Shown here: positions 36,347-50,333 of the stretch, in pieces
How the letters are laid out: every line of letters begins with the position of its first letter
How positions within the stretch are numbered: position 1 is the stretch's first letter
DNA from: Ptychodera flava
Lineage: Eukaryota; Hemichordata; Enteropneusta; Ptychoderidae
Assembly (NCBI RefSeq): GCF_041260155.1
Contig: NC_091928.1
Coordinates: 44,179,637 to 44,243,636 of the forward strand
Length of the DNA: 64,000 nucleotides
Reading direction: 5' to 3'
Position numbers and translations under genes: made by a program
Notes under the pieces: model-generated
The model's input: only the letters and a program-made list of their open reading frames with translations
Told to the model about the DNA's origin: nothing
The model's database searches: none

Positions 36347-36873
36347 TTATAACACGCCACATGCTCATTCCATGTCGCGATTCGCCAGTATACGTCACGT
36401 GATGAGAAACAGATACGTCAAGTCCCCACTGAATCGATAAAAGTGACGTCAGAGGGTACGTTTTGATAAATACTATTTCCCTAGGGAAATAGTTTTGACC
36501 TAATTTGGAAAAGTGCCCGGTCACGTGACCGTGTTGTCGTCTGTCGCAGCTTTGAAAAATGGCGGGTGACCTGAACGTGATGTGCGCCTGGGATTAGCGG
36601 CGAGCCTCTTTCTAAACTGATTGATTTTCCATTCCATCGGCGTAGCAACTTGAAAAGCTCATCTATGAAAAACATTCAAGTGCAACAAAGGATGTTTCTT
36701 GTCATGCTTAGAATTTTTTTGGAAGAAACTAGTAATATGTACTACTGTTGCTGCTATGGAAATACTGCCAAGTAAATTTGTCACAATGGATTGTTGCGGT
36801 GCAAAATATCAAAACACATCAAAAACTGTAACATAATCATGATAATACAACATGAGCATGTGGTGTGTTATAA
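36347..36873. mobile_element. Inverted-repeat element, about 0.5 kb
   Basis: TTATAACACGCCACATGCTC at the left is mirrored by GAGCATGTGGTGTGTTATAA at the right, with one mismatch over 22 bp. A palindrome CTATTTCCCTAGGGAAATAG lies inside (about 36474-36493). No coding capacity is recognised and the target duplication is unclear. Confidence 0.6.
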
Positions 36874-37082
36874 AACACCTAGAACCTGGTCTGTTTCTGG
36901 CTATAGCGCCCGTTCATTACCCCTCGTGGCCATCATGGCCATGTGTTACTAGACACACATCGTTATACCCCTCGGCCTAAGGCCTCGGGGAATAGCGTGT
37001 TTCTAGTAACGCACGGCCCCTCGGGGTAATAGACGGGCACTATAACCCTCGTGACCAGGTAATAGGTGTTTAATAATGCATA
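36874..37082. repeat. Long imperfect hairpin
   Basis: AAAACACCTAGAACCTGG ... CCCCTCGGCCT is mirrored by AAGGCCTCGGGG ... CCAGGTAATAGGTGTTT with centre near 36967 (GGCCTAAGGCC). It begins right at the end of the preceding inverted-repeat element and could be part of it. Confidence 0.65.
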
Positions 37083-37549
37083 GTGCTGAATGTTTTCCAC
37101 TGAAACATCATATGCTTTATTTTCTTCGTAATGTTACCAGTTTTTAAAAATGGCGGGAAAACAAAATTACGGTTAAAATGTAAATTTTACATGTCCAATT
37201 TTTCAGCAATAAAAGACTATATCCTTTATATTTGTAGAATTTAAAGAAAACCAGAGAAAATAGAAAGCCTCTTTCAGGTCAACAAATTTCATGAGTTACA
37301 GCTATAGGGGTTTTAATTACATGCAATTAATGCACAGCAGGAGATAGCGTAAAAATAAAGATGAGAAAAAAGAGTACAGCAGCTATAAAATGCTACAAAT
37401 TAAGGACAGGATGAGAAAGTCATGGCAGAGTATTGACTAAATTTACTTCACATGTCGAGGAAAACAAGATTAGAGAAGCATTTGTGACCCCTAAAAGACA
37501 AAATATTTCGATAGTAGTACTACAACGGTTGTAGACATATTGTCTTCTT
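37083..37549. other. 3' flank of copy D
   Basis: The part from about 37390 (ACAGGATGAGAAAGTCATGG) aligns with the 3' flank of copy B near 49060. No gene. Confidence 0.5.
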
Positions 37550-39964
<2,415 letters not shown>

Positions 39965-40151
39965 TCTTGTTAGCTTCGGATTAATGACAGTTCAGACAAC
40001 ATACAAACTGTACTTCTTTCTATTTTTATTCCGTGAAAAGACAGAGTAGATTGTGTCAGGTCTCATACAAGTGAGCAAGTAAGAGGCAACACTGTATCTA
40101 AGGAAACCTGAACGATAAAGCAACCGGGTATACGATACAATAAATACCAAC

Positions 40152-40237
40152 CTTCTTTCGATCAAGTTGTTTGATCAAACAATGGCAAGTGGATAACCTG
40201 TTCCCACTATGAGATCAGATGAACACTTGCGACTTCC
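40152..40237 (-). promoter_or_regulatory. Candidate leader exon of copy D (diverged)
   Basis: On the minus strand GGAAGTCGCAAGTGTTCATC (40237 downwards) and AACAACTTGATCGAAAGAAG end at a donor (exon end 40152, then GTTGGTATTT). It aligns with the leader exons of B, C and E, but the AGGTCA core is not kept. It lies 188 bp from the start codon. Confidence 0.4.
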
Positions 40238-40239
40238 AG

Positions 40240-41616
40240 GATGAGTAGGGTCGACGGTTATGAGGGAAAAATGCTAGCAGTTCATTCAGAGCACAGTAAT
40301 TTTGGTCTTGTCCATGGGTGTTTTGCTCGTGTCTTTGTGCCGGCCTTTTGGAAAGTCGAGATATAAACCTCTGGAAAGGGGGCGGTTATGACACATACGA
40401 GGGGTGTTACCCTCGAAGGCAGTGGCCCCGAAAAAAGACAATGTTGTTTACGATAATCTCGATAACATAAGGAGGCGGCGTCAGGTCAATCACTGATACT
40501 CAGGAGCGGCTAGCTTGGCTTGCCAGTGACTCAGGAATTCAGAAGAGAATTACGAAAGTGCAGAGATTGATTTTGCACCTTGTATATGTGTATCGTTGTT
40601 AATAAAAATTGTCTTTCTGTTGGGGTCTGAATTTTTCGACAATAAACAACGCATATGTCGTGTCGGGTTGTATAATCAAATCGGATAATGCAAATGTTTA
40701 CATTTATTTCGGGTATACCGCCAAGCTGTTGTACATAATTTTCTGTGTGTAAAGTAAAAAATATACTTAGGAAGTGTAAGACTGATAAAATTCAGACATA
40801 ATTTTATTTTAAGTTTATTTTTCGTAAGAATATTCTCCCTGTTCAACAGATCTTTCTTCACAAATATATTAGCTACAGTTTCTCATTTTTACATGTTTAC
40901 CAGACTGTTGAATCCATGCATTTGCAATGACGATATCGATTCCAAAATCATCTTATTCTGTAGAGTACGTGATCGAATCTTTTCAATTGTAATGGGTATT
41001 TTGACGCCCTTGTTTGTACGGCAAAAGGTTCACAACTTCGGAGGGGCATTTCGCCAAATGACCAAGGGAACCAATCGTAAAATACTTAATCAAGACACTA
41101 TCGACAATCAATTACTTTCCACATGTTCTTGTAACATAAGCTGCCTTGCTTATGCCCAATGTATGATGTCTCACTTTTTGAGTCCTGGAATATTTTACAT
41201 ATCAAATTCTAATTTTAGTTTGCATTTTGTATTTAATTTTATCAGCTTTTATCTTTTTTTTCTTTTTTTCCTTTTTTCAGTCCATCATCCAACAGGCGTT
41301 AGCCCAGTTACAGGATGAGGTATGCATAACCCACTAACCCAAAATGGAGCACTGAGGAGTAAAGTGCCTTGCATGCTCAAGGGCACAACACAACAGGTAA
41401 CAAACTCCTTATCTAAACCAATACCAGCCGGAAAAGCAGTGTCAATCAACGGTACTGTGTTTGGAATAGCGATTTGGGACAAACGGGCATTTCAAAAATT
41501 ACAGGTAATGTACATTATTACGAAATAAAGACATGGTGAGACACAACGAGACAAGAGAATTTAGTAATTTACTACTTTAGTGACACACGTCGTGTAAAAC
41601 AAGACTGAGACTCGAC
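40240..41616. other. 5' flank of D and 3' flank of broken copy C
   Basis: 40890-41600 is collinear with 56400-56935 (TTTGTACGGCAAAAGGTTCA against TTGTACAGCGAAAGGTCCAA; ACGTCGTGTAAAACAAGA in both), the 3' flank of the relic copy. At 41617 this flank is cut by a MITE where exon 4 of copy C should follow. No coding exon. Confidence 0.55.
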
Positions 41617-41619
41617 TTA

Positions 41620-42316
41620 GGGAGCCTTCAGTAATTACAGGGGGGTGGCCGGGGGAATTTCGCGAACACCCTGTACCGTAAAATGTGACCCTACACCCAA
41701 TCCTCCTGTCTAAAATGTGACCCTCCCCCTTATCCGACATTCTAAAACTTGACCCCCCCCCCGACCACTGCGGTATTCTCCCCGGGAATAACTAAAACAG
41801 TATCAGCTAATTTACATAACAATTGGTTCAATTGTTATGTTAGGGACAAATTACAGAGGGGAGGGCTGGTGTTTTTGGAGGGACAGTCGCAATTTATCAC
41901 GCAAGAATTTTTGAAGAGATATGGTATTTCATACAGTTTAGGGAGGGTCACCATATTTTGTGCAACTATAAGAAGGCAAGATGTAGCTGATTTAGTGCTT
42001 CATCCAAAAATATCAAATCAGAATACATGGAGTCTATCAGGCAAATTATTGACAATTTACCCCCACAAAACATGCTATATATGTATTTTATATATGTTTG
42101 ATAATGTATTTAAAAGTACTTTGCTTGAATAGGGAAGTTAAAATGAACATTTGTGTACAAGAATTGATTTCTGAATTTCATCTAAAAAGTTGGTTCACTA
42201 TCCATGGTGTTTATGATGAAATTATGAATCGTTTTTCCAATACAAAAATAGGTAAATCTTTGCATTTGTTTACTCTTGATTATTGATATTCATTTTCTTG
42301 ATTAGACTAGAGTGGT
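41620..42316. mobile_element. MITE family 1, truncated copy next to broken gene C
   Basis: Starts GGGAGCCTTCAGTAATTACA after TTA (41617-41619), same orientation as the copy at 2013. It breaks off at about 42316 inside a 180-bp monomer and continues into intron 3 sequence of copy C. The right end of the element and exon 4 of the gene are missing together, so one deletion probably removed both. Confidence 0.75.
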
Positions 42317-42794
42317 CAAAGTTGGTGAGTGACATTCTTCTGCAAAGGACAATATGCATAAGAAAGCAGTCACCTTTGAAGCTGGAAATATGCAACATTC
42401 ACTTTTGCAAAAGTCACTTTCGACAATTGTAGTTTGATATTCAGTAAACAGAACTGTTCCTTACTCTTGACATCCTCTTCACTGTAGCTTCCATACAAAT
42501 AACTGTCCCTCTCCAAGATACGAGCTTCAGAAAATCCACACTCGACAGCAAGCTGTTCCAGTTGATTTCTGGTTCCTCGAAACAACAATGCGGCGTACAC
42601 GTCGTAAGAAAAATCCTTATCATAAAAGAGAAACTACATTAAATCAAAAATCAAAATAAATGTTTCTTCCTTAATCTAGTCCTAAAACCCTTTATGGTCG
42701 TATGTCACCACTAGTGTCTTGCAGCTAATATGGACCTCTCTCCGCATCTCCCAATTCCCCTCTCCTTTTTATCCCTCCTTTGTCTGTCTGTCTG

Positions 42795-42796
42795 CC

Positions 42797-42852
<56 letters not shown>
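42795..42852. repeat. (CT)n tract in intron 2 of copy C
   Basis: About 26 CT units, (GA)n on the coding strand, about 180 bp before exon 3. Same position as in the other copies. Confidence 0.95.
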
Positions 42853-42854
<2 letters not shown>

Positions 42855-43062
42855 ATGTTAATAATGGATAGTAAGTAGTATGTCTTCAATGTATGTGACA
42901 GCAACTTCAACGTCCTTACGAGGGATCGGGAGAGGTTTTATACAAATGTGTAAGTTTTATCTTGATTTTTTTTTTTTGATTCGTTGATTTTTTTTTGATT
43001 CGTTGATTTTGCTTACTTTTATTTTATACATTGTAAATGCATCGGCCTGGAACCTAATTTAC

Positions 43063-43187
43063 ACACTTGTTTTTATAAGTAATTTGTAATATTGCAACAT
43101 TCAGCTATATGACAACTAACACTGTTGAGAAAAACATTGAAAAAATATGAAGATCAAATTAACCCAAATTAGTTCCAATCGTGTTAA
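43063..43187. mobile_element. Right half of MITE family 3 in intron 2 of copy C
   Basis: ACTTGTTTTTATAAGTAATT and CCCAAATTAGTTCCAATCGT match 5803-5914 in copy F. Left arm missing. It lies about 30 bp from exon 2, the same place as in F, so the insertion looks inherited from a common ancestor or moved by conversion. Confidence 0.7.
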
Positions 43188-44343
43188 TGACACTTTTTAC
43201 ATAAATATTACAATACCTTAGTCAATGATTTCCACTTTGGATGGTCCGACATGTACTGTCTCATTGTTTCAAAAGTTCCCAACACGTTCCCGTGATTGAA
43301 ATTCATCAGAAAATATCCACCAGGTTTCAGGCACCAATAGACGTTTTTGAAGAAAGCTTTCTTGTCGTCGATGAACTGGAACATTGCAATTGATATGGCT
43401 TTAGTGAAGGCACTCTTCAAAGTTTACCTGCTTTGCCACGTCTACAAACTCTTTACTTTTGTCATAGCCTGAGATTGTAAATTAATGTAGTCAATTTCAT
43501 TAAAAGAACCTTCTGCAAATAACTCTATAAACCTATGTCATAGTTTGCACAACATAAATCCCCTGTATTACAATTACGTGTTCGTTCTTGTGAAATAATG
43601 GATTGCTAAATGCATGATACATGTACAAGCATTCATGATGCGATATGTATACAATGCAGGCAGGTAGCCAGACTGCCCGGTATCCAACTTACTGTATATA
43701 AGGGGGTGTGTGCGGCCAAAGGAACTGTATAGAGATATAGAAGGTATATGATCTAGAAGTCGTTTTATACTATAGACTTGATGAACTTGACTAAGGCAAG
43801 TCAACTTACTACATAAAGTGATGATGTAATAGTATGGCAGCAGTGAATACAATTAACTTTTTTATCCCAGCTGATTACTAGTTTGTGAGGTTAACTGTAT
43901 ATTGAAATGGAGCTTTACACGATGAAAATTGCCCGTGATGTATATCACCGATGTCAGTCGCAAGGCATTAAATGTATAATTCATACTTGAAAACTTAATT
44001 TTGGAGACGTTAAATGTCGAAAGGTGCCTGATAAATGTTCTATAAGCTCATCACAGATCACTGTGATACGGCCTTCACTTCTCATCGTCCTCGCCAAAAA
44101 CACATTATAGTTTGTAGCTTTTGTAAGGTAACTTAATGTCAGAGAGGTGACTGGCCAACATTACAGTCAATCCTTTTTTTAAGGCAAACCTCTTCAAATT
44201 CAAGCTTAACGTCAAATGTACTTCTTTTCTGTCTATGTGCCTTGGAAATTAACAATGGAGAGATGCGAACAACAAGGTACTTTCTTTTTCTGCACGATGC
44301 AGGAATTTCGGTAGGGATTTTTCAGACTGAGAAATGTATATTA

Positions 44344-44900
44344 GGGAGTATTCGATTTCTACGGAGAGGTGGGAGTCGGTGGAAATTAGGGGGTTGACTT
44401 TTACAAAACTTAGGAGGTCAAATTTTAACATAAATGATTAAGGGGTCAGATTTTACGAAGGTTTGTATGGATTTATCGCAAAAAAACAACAGAATTGACC
44501 AAAAAGTATATAAAATAAGATTTCGAACATGGCTTTATTCTGTTTGAATAGGTGATAACAAGCAGAAAAGAGCACTTTTGTTCACAAAGATAAAATTTTC
44601 GAGTTGACCAAGAGAAATAAGTGTAATGCCATGCTCATGATATAACTTTTATAATTAATAATTGGGGAAAAGCTCAAAATTTTGAAAATATGGTGTTATA
44701 TGAAGTGTTTGCAAAGATTTACGGCCTTTGGAATTACACTGATTTAAACAACAAACTTGACATTGGAATTTTACTGAAAATTGGGGAGGGTCTTTTCCTT
44801 GCAAACACTTTTGAAGGGTCACTATTTTTCACCCCAGGGCCTCAATGTGCAAAGGGTTCATGAATCAAATCAGATGAAATTTTTGAGGGTCACACATTAC
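44344..44900. mobile_element. MITE family 2, long form, right end missing
   Basis: GGGAGTATTCGATTTCTACG after TTA, then the same interior as 58306-58947 (GGTGATAACAAGCAGAAAAG, GTGTTTGCAAAGATTTACGG). Near 44895 it runs directly into family 1 sequence (CGACGAAATATACCGATTC), so a deletion has fused the two elements. Confidence 0.7.
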
Positions 44901-45931
44901 AATTCGACGAAATATACCGATTCTTAATACATACACATTATCTACAAGCTTCACAAGAAAAGAAGATACAGTGGTATCCTACAAAGACATACTAAATATT
45001 TTTAGATGATGAAAGACAAACGACAAAAACATATGAGACAGGTGGCAAAGTGTGTATCAATTATGACTTTAAATGTACAGAAGTTATTAGTTTTTATCGG
45101 AAAAAATGTTCATAGTTCTCCCATAGACTACCGTGAGTGTGAATCAACATTTTCGGTGAAATCCCTAAATCAAATTTCTTGTACACATAATATTTGTGAC
45201 CACCCTATTCTAATCAAGTACATTTATATCAATTATCTATGAATGCACCGATATAGTTTGTTTTAAATTGGAAAAATTGTTCATAGTTTTCTCATAGACT
45301 ACCGTGTAATGTGGATCAACATTTTTGGTGAAATTCAAAATCCAATTTCCTTTACACACATGCACTAAACTTGTAAACATCCTGTTTTAATCTAGTACAT
45401 TTATATCCATTAACAAACATCATTAAATGCACTGATATTGCTAGTTTTATATTGGAAAAGAAATTGTTCATAGTTTTCTCATAGACTACCATGTATAGTG
45501 AATCAACATTTTGGATGATATCCAAAATCCAATTTATTGTACACCTATGCACTTTTTACTTCCCACTTCAAGCAAAGTACATTTTGCATGTACTATCAAA
45601 CATGTACAAATGCAGAGATACAGCTTGTTTTGTTTAGGACAGTTGTAAATTGGTTGCCAGATAGACTCCCGTGTATTATGATTTGATGTATTTTGGTGAA
45701 GCGCTATATCGGCCACATCTTTTCTTTCTTATAGGAGCGCAAAATATGGTGACTCTCCCACAAAGTCATGCATGAAATATCATGATCCTTGAATATTTAA
45801 AATAAACGACGACTCTCCCTGTAATTTCTCTCTTTTACAATTCAACAAATTGTTATGTAATTCAGCTGTTACTGTTTCAGAAATTCCTGGGAAGAATACT
45901 GCAGCATGCATAGTAAGGGAACGAGAACTAG
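44900..45931. mobile_element. MITE family 1 fragment, inverted orientation
   Basis: Contains four or so diverged 180-bp monomers and the inner C-rich end module near 45750, but no terminal repeat at either end. Collinear with 59250-60100. Confidence 0.7.
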
Positions 45932-46266
45932 ACATATTGTCTAAACGAGGTGTTGCCAACACTGTCAGGTGTAATTATCAGCTAATCTGTAATTCCAATC
46001 GATCACAGAGAAATCAACTCTGCCTAAGTTGAAACATTGTCTTACAGGAGGTCAGATATAGTCAAAACAACTACACCTGAAAGCAAGTGATAAGACTTGG
46101 ACAGCGCTTGGACATATGTGGTGTTGTTGCTTTGACTACGTCTGACCTCCTGCTAGACAATGTTTCGACTTTTGCAGAGATGATTACTTTATGATCGACT
46201 CATATTAGCGCTTAGCTGATCATTTTACCCTGGCAGAGTTGGCAACACCTCGATTCAGACAATATG
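45932..46266. mobile_element. Hairpin (foldback) element
   Basis: Arms 45932-46075 and 46125-46266 are inverted copies (ATTGTCT.AA.CGAGGTG, GTTGCCAAC, ACAATGTTTCGACTTTTGCA and complements), leaving a short loop. Non-coding. A second, left-truncated copy is at 60105-60440. Confidence 0.75.
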
Positions 46267-46913
46267 TTAGTTCGTCTAATGCCAATGCGTCTAAGCAAAT
46301 CACTGTAGTTCGTCTGTGAACTAAGTGAAAGAGCATCTACCTGTGGTATTGGTGACTAAACAGGGACAACTTCATGAAAATGTAGGCGTCTCTGCTTCAA
46401 ACGTTCATGACTGTTATACGTCTCTACAGTACAGCAGCTATTCACAATATTCAAGGGAATAAATATGCATTGGGTACCGAGATTATCGGCCAACATGCCC
46501 GTCGTGTTTACCGAATATGATGGCTTGATAACGACTATATTTGATATTATAACTTTATTGACCATATGTAAATTGGGTGCCTACTTTCAGCGGCTTGATT
46601 GTCTTTTCAGCAATGGTGCTCAAACAGCTAACAATCTGAAACCCCCAAAACAAAAGAGAGTCGACAGCAATTTCCAAACTGATGAGCATTTCGATCACGT
46701 TAGTCGCCAGGGAAAATGCATCAGTGAATTTTATTTTACAGTGCAGCGGGTAAAGTAAGTCAGTGTTCATTCTGACAATTCAAGGACACATCTCATCCAT
46801 CACACCATGTGATATTCATCAATCATAGTGCATTAAAAGTCTGCAAGAGAGAGCAGTGTAATCAATGGTCAGCCAATCTATCTTTCTTTGTACTCGCGTA
46901 TTTATGCGTGAAT

Positions 46914-46949
46914 ATAGGTAGGTAGGTAGGTAGGTAGTTAGGTAGGTAT
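46914..46949. repeat. (TAGG)n microsatellite
   Basis: About eight TAGG units with one interruption, in intron 1 of copy C. Confidence 0.85.
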
Positions 46950-47789
46950 TTTTCCCTGAGGGATAATCAAGTCATGTGATTTTTTCCCTTCATTAGGCAT
47001 CTGCAGAGCAAAAGACATATAATACCTACCTTTGATCACTAGGAGAAATAAAAATTGTATAAAATGCTGAGAAGCTAAGCCATAGACAATATTACCTGTA
47101 ATCGATTTGATTTTTCCTCTGTCTACAAGAAGCTTAGTGTAGGCTCCAATTCCACAGCCTATGTCCAGGACCACGTCATCAGGACCCCAGTCCAAACCTG
47201 TCGACAGCCACTGCCAAAAAGTATGCAACTGGCCTTGATGAAGCTCTGCATATTTGACCGCAGTATCGTGAGTGAAGTTCATGTTCGTTAGATTCAGTTT
47301 AACGACAGTTAAATCAAAAATCAAAACTGTATCGCTTTTTTGTTTTAAACCGCGCAACAAGGAACGAGAAATTGGTTTGTAAGGGCTACTCGAAGGACCT
47401 TGGGCGTTGGTCTCGAAGGCAATGACCTTGGCCAGTTACGATGATGTCCACGATATATTCTCGATATGTTAAACAAAACGAGGTGGCGTCTAGGGAAGAC
47501 CTATCACGGCTTGACACATGCGACCTACAATGTCAAAACCGCGACTTACAAACTGCCCTCACACGACAACTGTCCTGCTGCAAGTACTTTCATCGTGGCT
47601 GTACTAGCAAAGAAATTGCTGTTGTTAGGCTGCATTCACAAACACCTCTAGAGGGGGATTTCAGGGGGGACTTGAAAAAAATTACAACATACAAGGGGGT
47701 CTGAAAAACTGACGTTGCAAGGGGGGACTTGAAAATTTATTGAATATCAAATTCCTTTTCAAATACCTTCTGGCACTTTCCAGAAATTA

Positions 47790-48880
47790 ATTAGCGGTAC
47801 CAAAGCAAAGTTTGGTTGTCCTGTGACCATGGACTGCGTTGATTTCGACACCAGCTATTAAAGAGAAAGTGCAATGGGGCATGCAACACAACGTATACAA
47901 AAATTACAAACCTTTTTCGCTCAAGCAAGATTTTTCAGTGGATGACCCGTTGTCGTGTTGACCCTAAATGAACATGTGGTTTCCGGCAAAAGTAGGTTAT
48001 ATACTTCATGAGGTATGCAGAATCATTCTCGTTGACCACTAGTCTCGTTTTGCTTTGTTGTGGTCCATTCTATGTGCAGTTCTTCTGCAAAGTCTAGAAT
48101 TGACAGAATCGACAGACATCTATGGGAAAATATCAGTCATGGCCAACTCGAAGGAGCCTGGGGGTTCCCTTAGAGGCGGTGGCCGGGACGCCGAACGATG
48201 TTGTTCTCTATGTCTGTTGCAATAAGGCTTGCTAATGACTCAGGGACGTTTGCGACGAATCCCGCACGTGTAGGCATTTATTTAAACTCTGTATCTATGT
48301 TATATGCACCAGTCTTTAAAAACTTGAATTTCTGTCATGACCTGACTTTATTTTTCGACAACAATATTCAACCTAAGTGAGTAGGTTTTGTTTTAAGGTC
48401 GAATACAGCGTATTTCAACATGCACTAATGCTATCTAAAAGTATGTGGCAAACTTTAGTTCAAAATTTTCTTTGCATAAAAATTGACAAAAATACTTTGA
48501 GAAAGGTGGCATGTAAATGAGACAGCTAGACTTAAAGACAAAGGTATGGGGGTACTTTTCCTCCAGGATATAGTAGTTTAGGGATTGAACATAAGTTGCA
48601 TGGAGTGGGCCAGTGTTTTTCAAAATGACGCTGCACGAAAAATAGTGACCTTTCAAAAGTGTTTGCGAGAAAACAAGTGACCTTCCCCGATTTTCATGTG
48701 CAGAGAACGGTCACCCCCCCCCCCTGCGTGTCACAGTCCATATCAATAGTATTTTTATTGAATACAATTTCTCATTTGACCTTTGAACTTTCAAATACTT
48801 CTTTTTAACCTCTACAAATAATCACTATAAGGCAAGACTTCGCTGAAAGACATAACATTTCACGATAAGTAATTATCTTT
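47790..48880. repeat. Duplicated 5' flank of copy C, partner of 14180-15330
   Basis: Collinear with the 5' flank of copy E over about 1.1 kb, including the leader exon, GACAGAATCGACAGACATCT and the GTGACCT-rich stretch near 48650. Small insertions and deletions separate the two. Confidence 0.8.
47912..48003 (-). promoter_or_regulatory. TATA box and leader exon upstream of broken copy C
   Basis: TATATAA (48003-47997 on the minus strand) precedes GGAAACCACATGTTCATTTA and GGGTCAAC (47984-47957), then AATCTTGCTTGAGCGAAAAA and a donor (exon end 47912, GTTTGTAA). The only ATG in it is followed two codons later by TAG, so the exon is non-coding here. Confidence 0.5.
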
Positions 48881-49213
48881 CTCCAAAGGCTTCAAAATGA
48901 ACCCCAACAAACGGTAAACCTGGAAAGCATTGTAAGATCTGTCCCCGAGGCGCGTTCTAACTTAATCAACGACACATTGCAGGCGATTGAGCAAAGGTTA
49001 AAGATGAGAAACAACTACAGCTGCTACAAAAATGATAGACACTGCTACAAACTAAGGACAGGACGAGACAAGTTATGACAGAGCCTTCACTAATTTACTT
49101 TACATGGCGTGAAAACAAGACTAGAGACAGAGTTTGTGATCCCTCAAGGAAATTTCAAAACAAAAAAAATTCGATAATAGCACTACAATGGTTCGTTGAC
49201 GTATCGTCTTCTT
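48881..49213. other. 3' flank of copy B
   Basis: Aligned in part with the 3' flank of copy D (CTACAAACTAAGGACAGGAC; CTACAATGGTTCG...). No gene. Confidence 0.5.
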
Positions 49214-50278
49214 TCATTTTTTGGCGGTAAGGAACCAGGTCGGATTTTTAAAGCACAATCTGCCCTCCTCGTCTCTTTCGTTGATTTCAACGAACCTCTG
49301 ATATGTGTCATCGATGAATTCCCTCTTTCTCTCGGCTGGTATGTGTTGAATTTGTCCAAACATGATCTCGATGAAGTCTGCAGATTAAAATGGGTCAGAC
49401 CGCGTGTAACTTTATTTACACGATTTGATAATAATTTCAGGCGGAATAGCTAGCCATATGAAGCAACATGAACTACATAAAGAATGTCGCCATTGAAGGA
49501 ACGCCTGTTATGGTACAATCGATCTTTCCGGAACTTCTACATAGCTTTTAGGTCGTTTGTTCCATGTACTTTCAAAGAGTCAACCTTAAGGTAGAACGCA
49601 CCTCGGGGAAGACATTCGGACTCTCAAACTTTTACAATTCTCTTCTGATATACCACATGTGGGGGTTCATTTTAAAGCTCTTGGTGAAAGAAAACTTTTC
49701 ACCGGCTTAGTTTTTCGAAATTCGAAAATTTTATTTTTCTCCATAGAGTTAACACAGGGATGGCGGCCATTTTGAATTTCAAATATCGGTAAATCTTGGG
49801 TAATTTGTTTCTCTAGTACCAAAATTTGCACGGTGACCCCCTATTTTTATTCTTGATTTTGAAAGAGAATGATTGAAAGATTCCTTGAGGAAAGTTAGAG
49901 CAAAATTTTAAGTCTTTCACTTTCGAGGTGCATACTACCTTAAACCAGAAATCTGCGCATTCGCCCTTTGAGAGTTACGAGCATTATTGCAGCAGGTTGT
50001 ATATAAAGTTATATTTCCTTACCCTTGAATTCATCTTCACTGTGGTTTCCATACATATAACTGTCCCTCTCTACGATATTAGCTTCGGAAAACCCGCACT
50101 CAATAACGAGCTGTTCTAGTTGATTTCTGGTTCCTCGAAACAACAATGTGGCATAAGTATCATAAGAATAATCCTGACAAAAAAGAGACACTGTATCAAC
50201 CAAAAGGAGATATATCCCATCCAATCAGAGAAATAAGTTACTATGTCACCAGGCCATATGTCTCTTTCTTATACACAG

Positions 50279-50333
<55 letters not shown>

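Larger units (their letters stand above)
42465..47282 (-). pseudogene. Broken methyltransferase copy C
   Basis: Exon 1 (47282-47096, 187 bp) and exon 3 (42615-42465, 151 bp) are intact with good splice sites. Exon 2 (43468-43217) is 252 bp instead of 317: 65 bp are gone between two CTCTTC repeats (plus strand), shifting the frame after FEEG-equivalent codons are lost. Exon 4 is absent, and a truncated MITE stands in its place. Motif I reads DIGCGIG and exon 1 has LHQGQL, like copy D. Intron 1 is unusually long (3.6 kb) and filled with MITEs. The frame was probably lost recently because the rest of the coding sequence is well kept. Confidence 0.85.
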
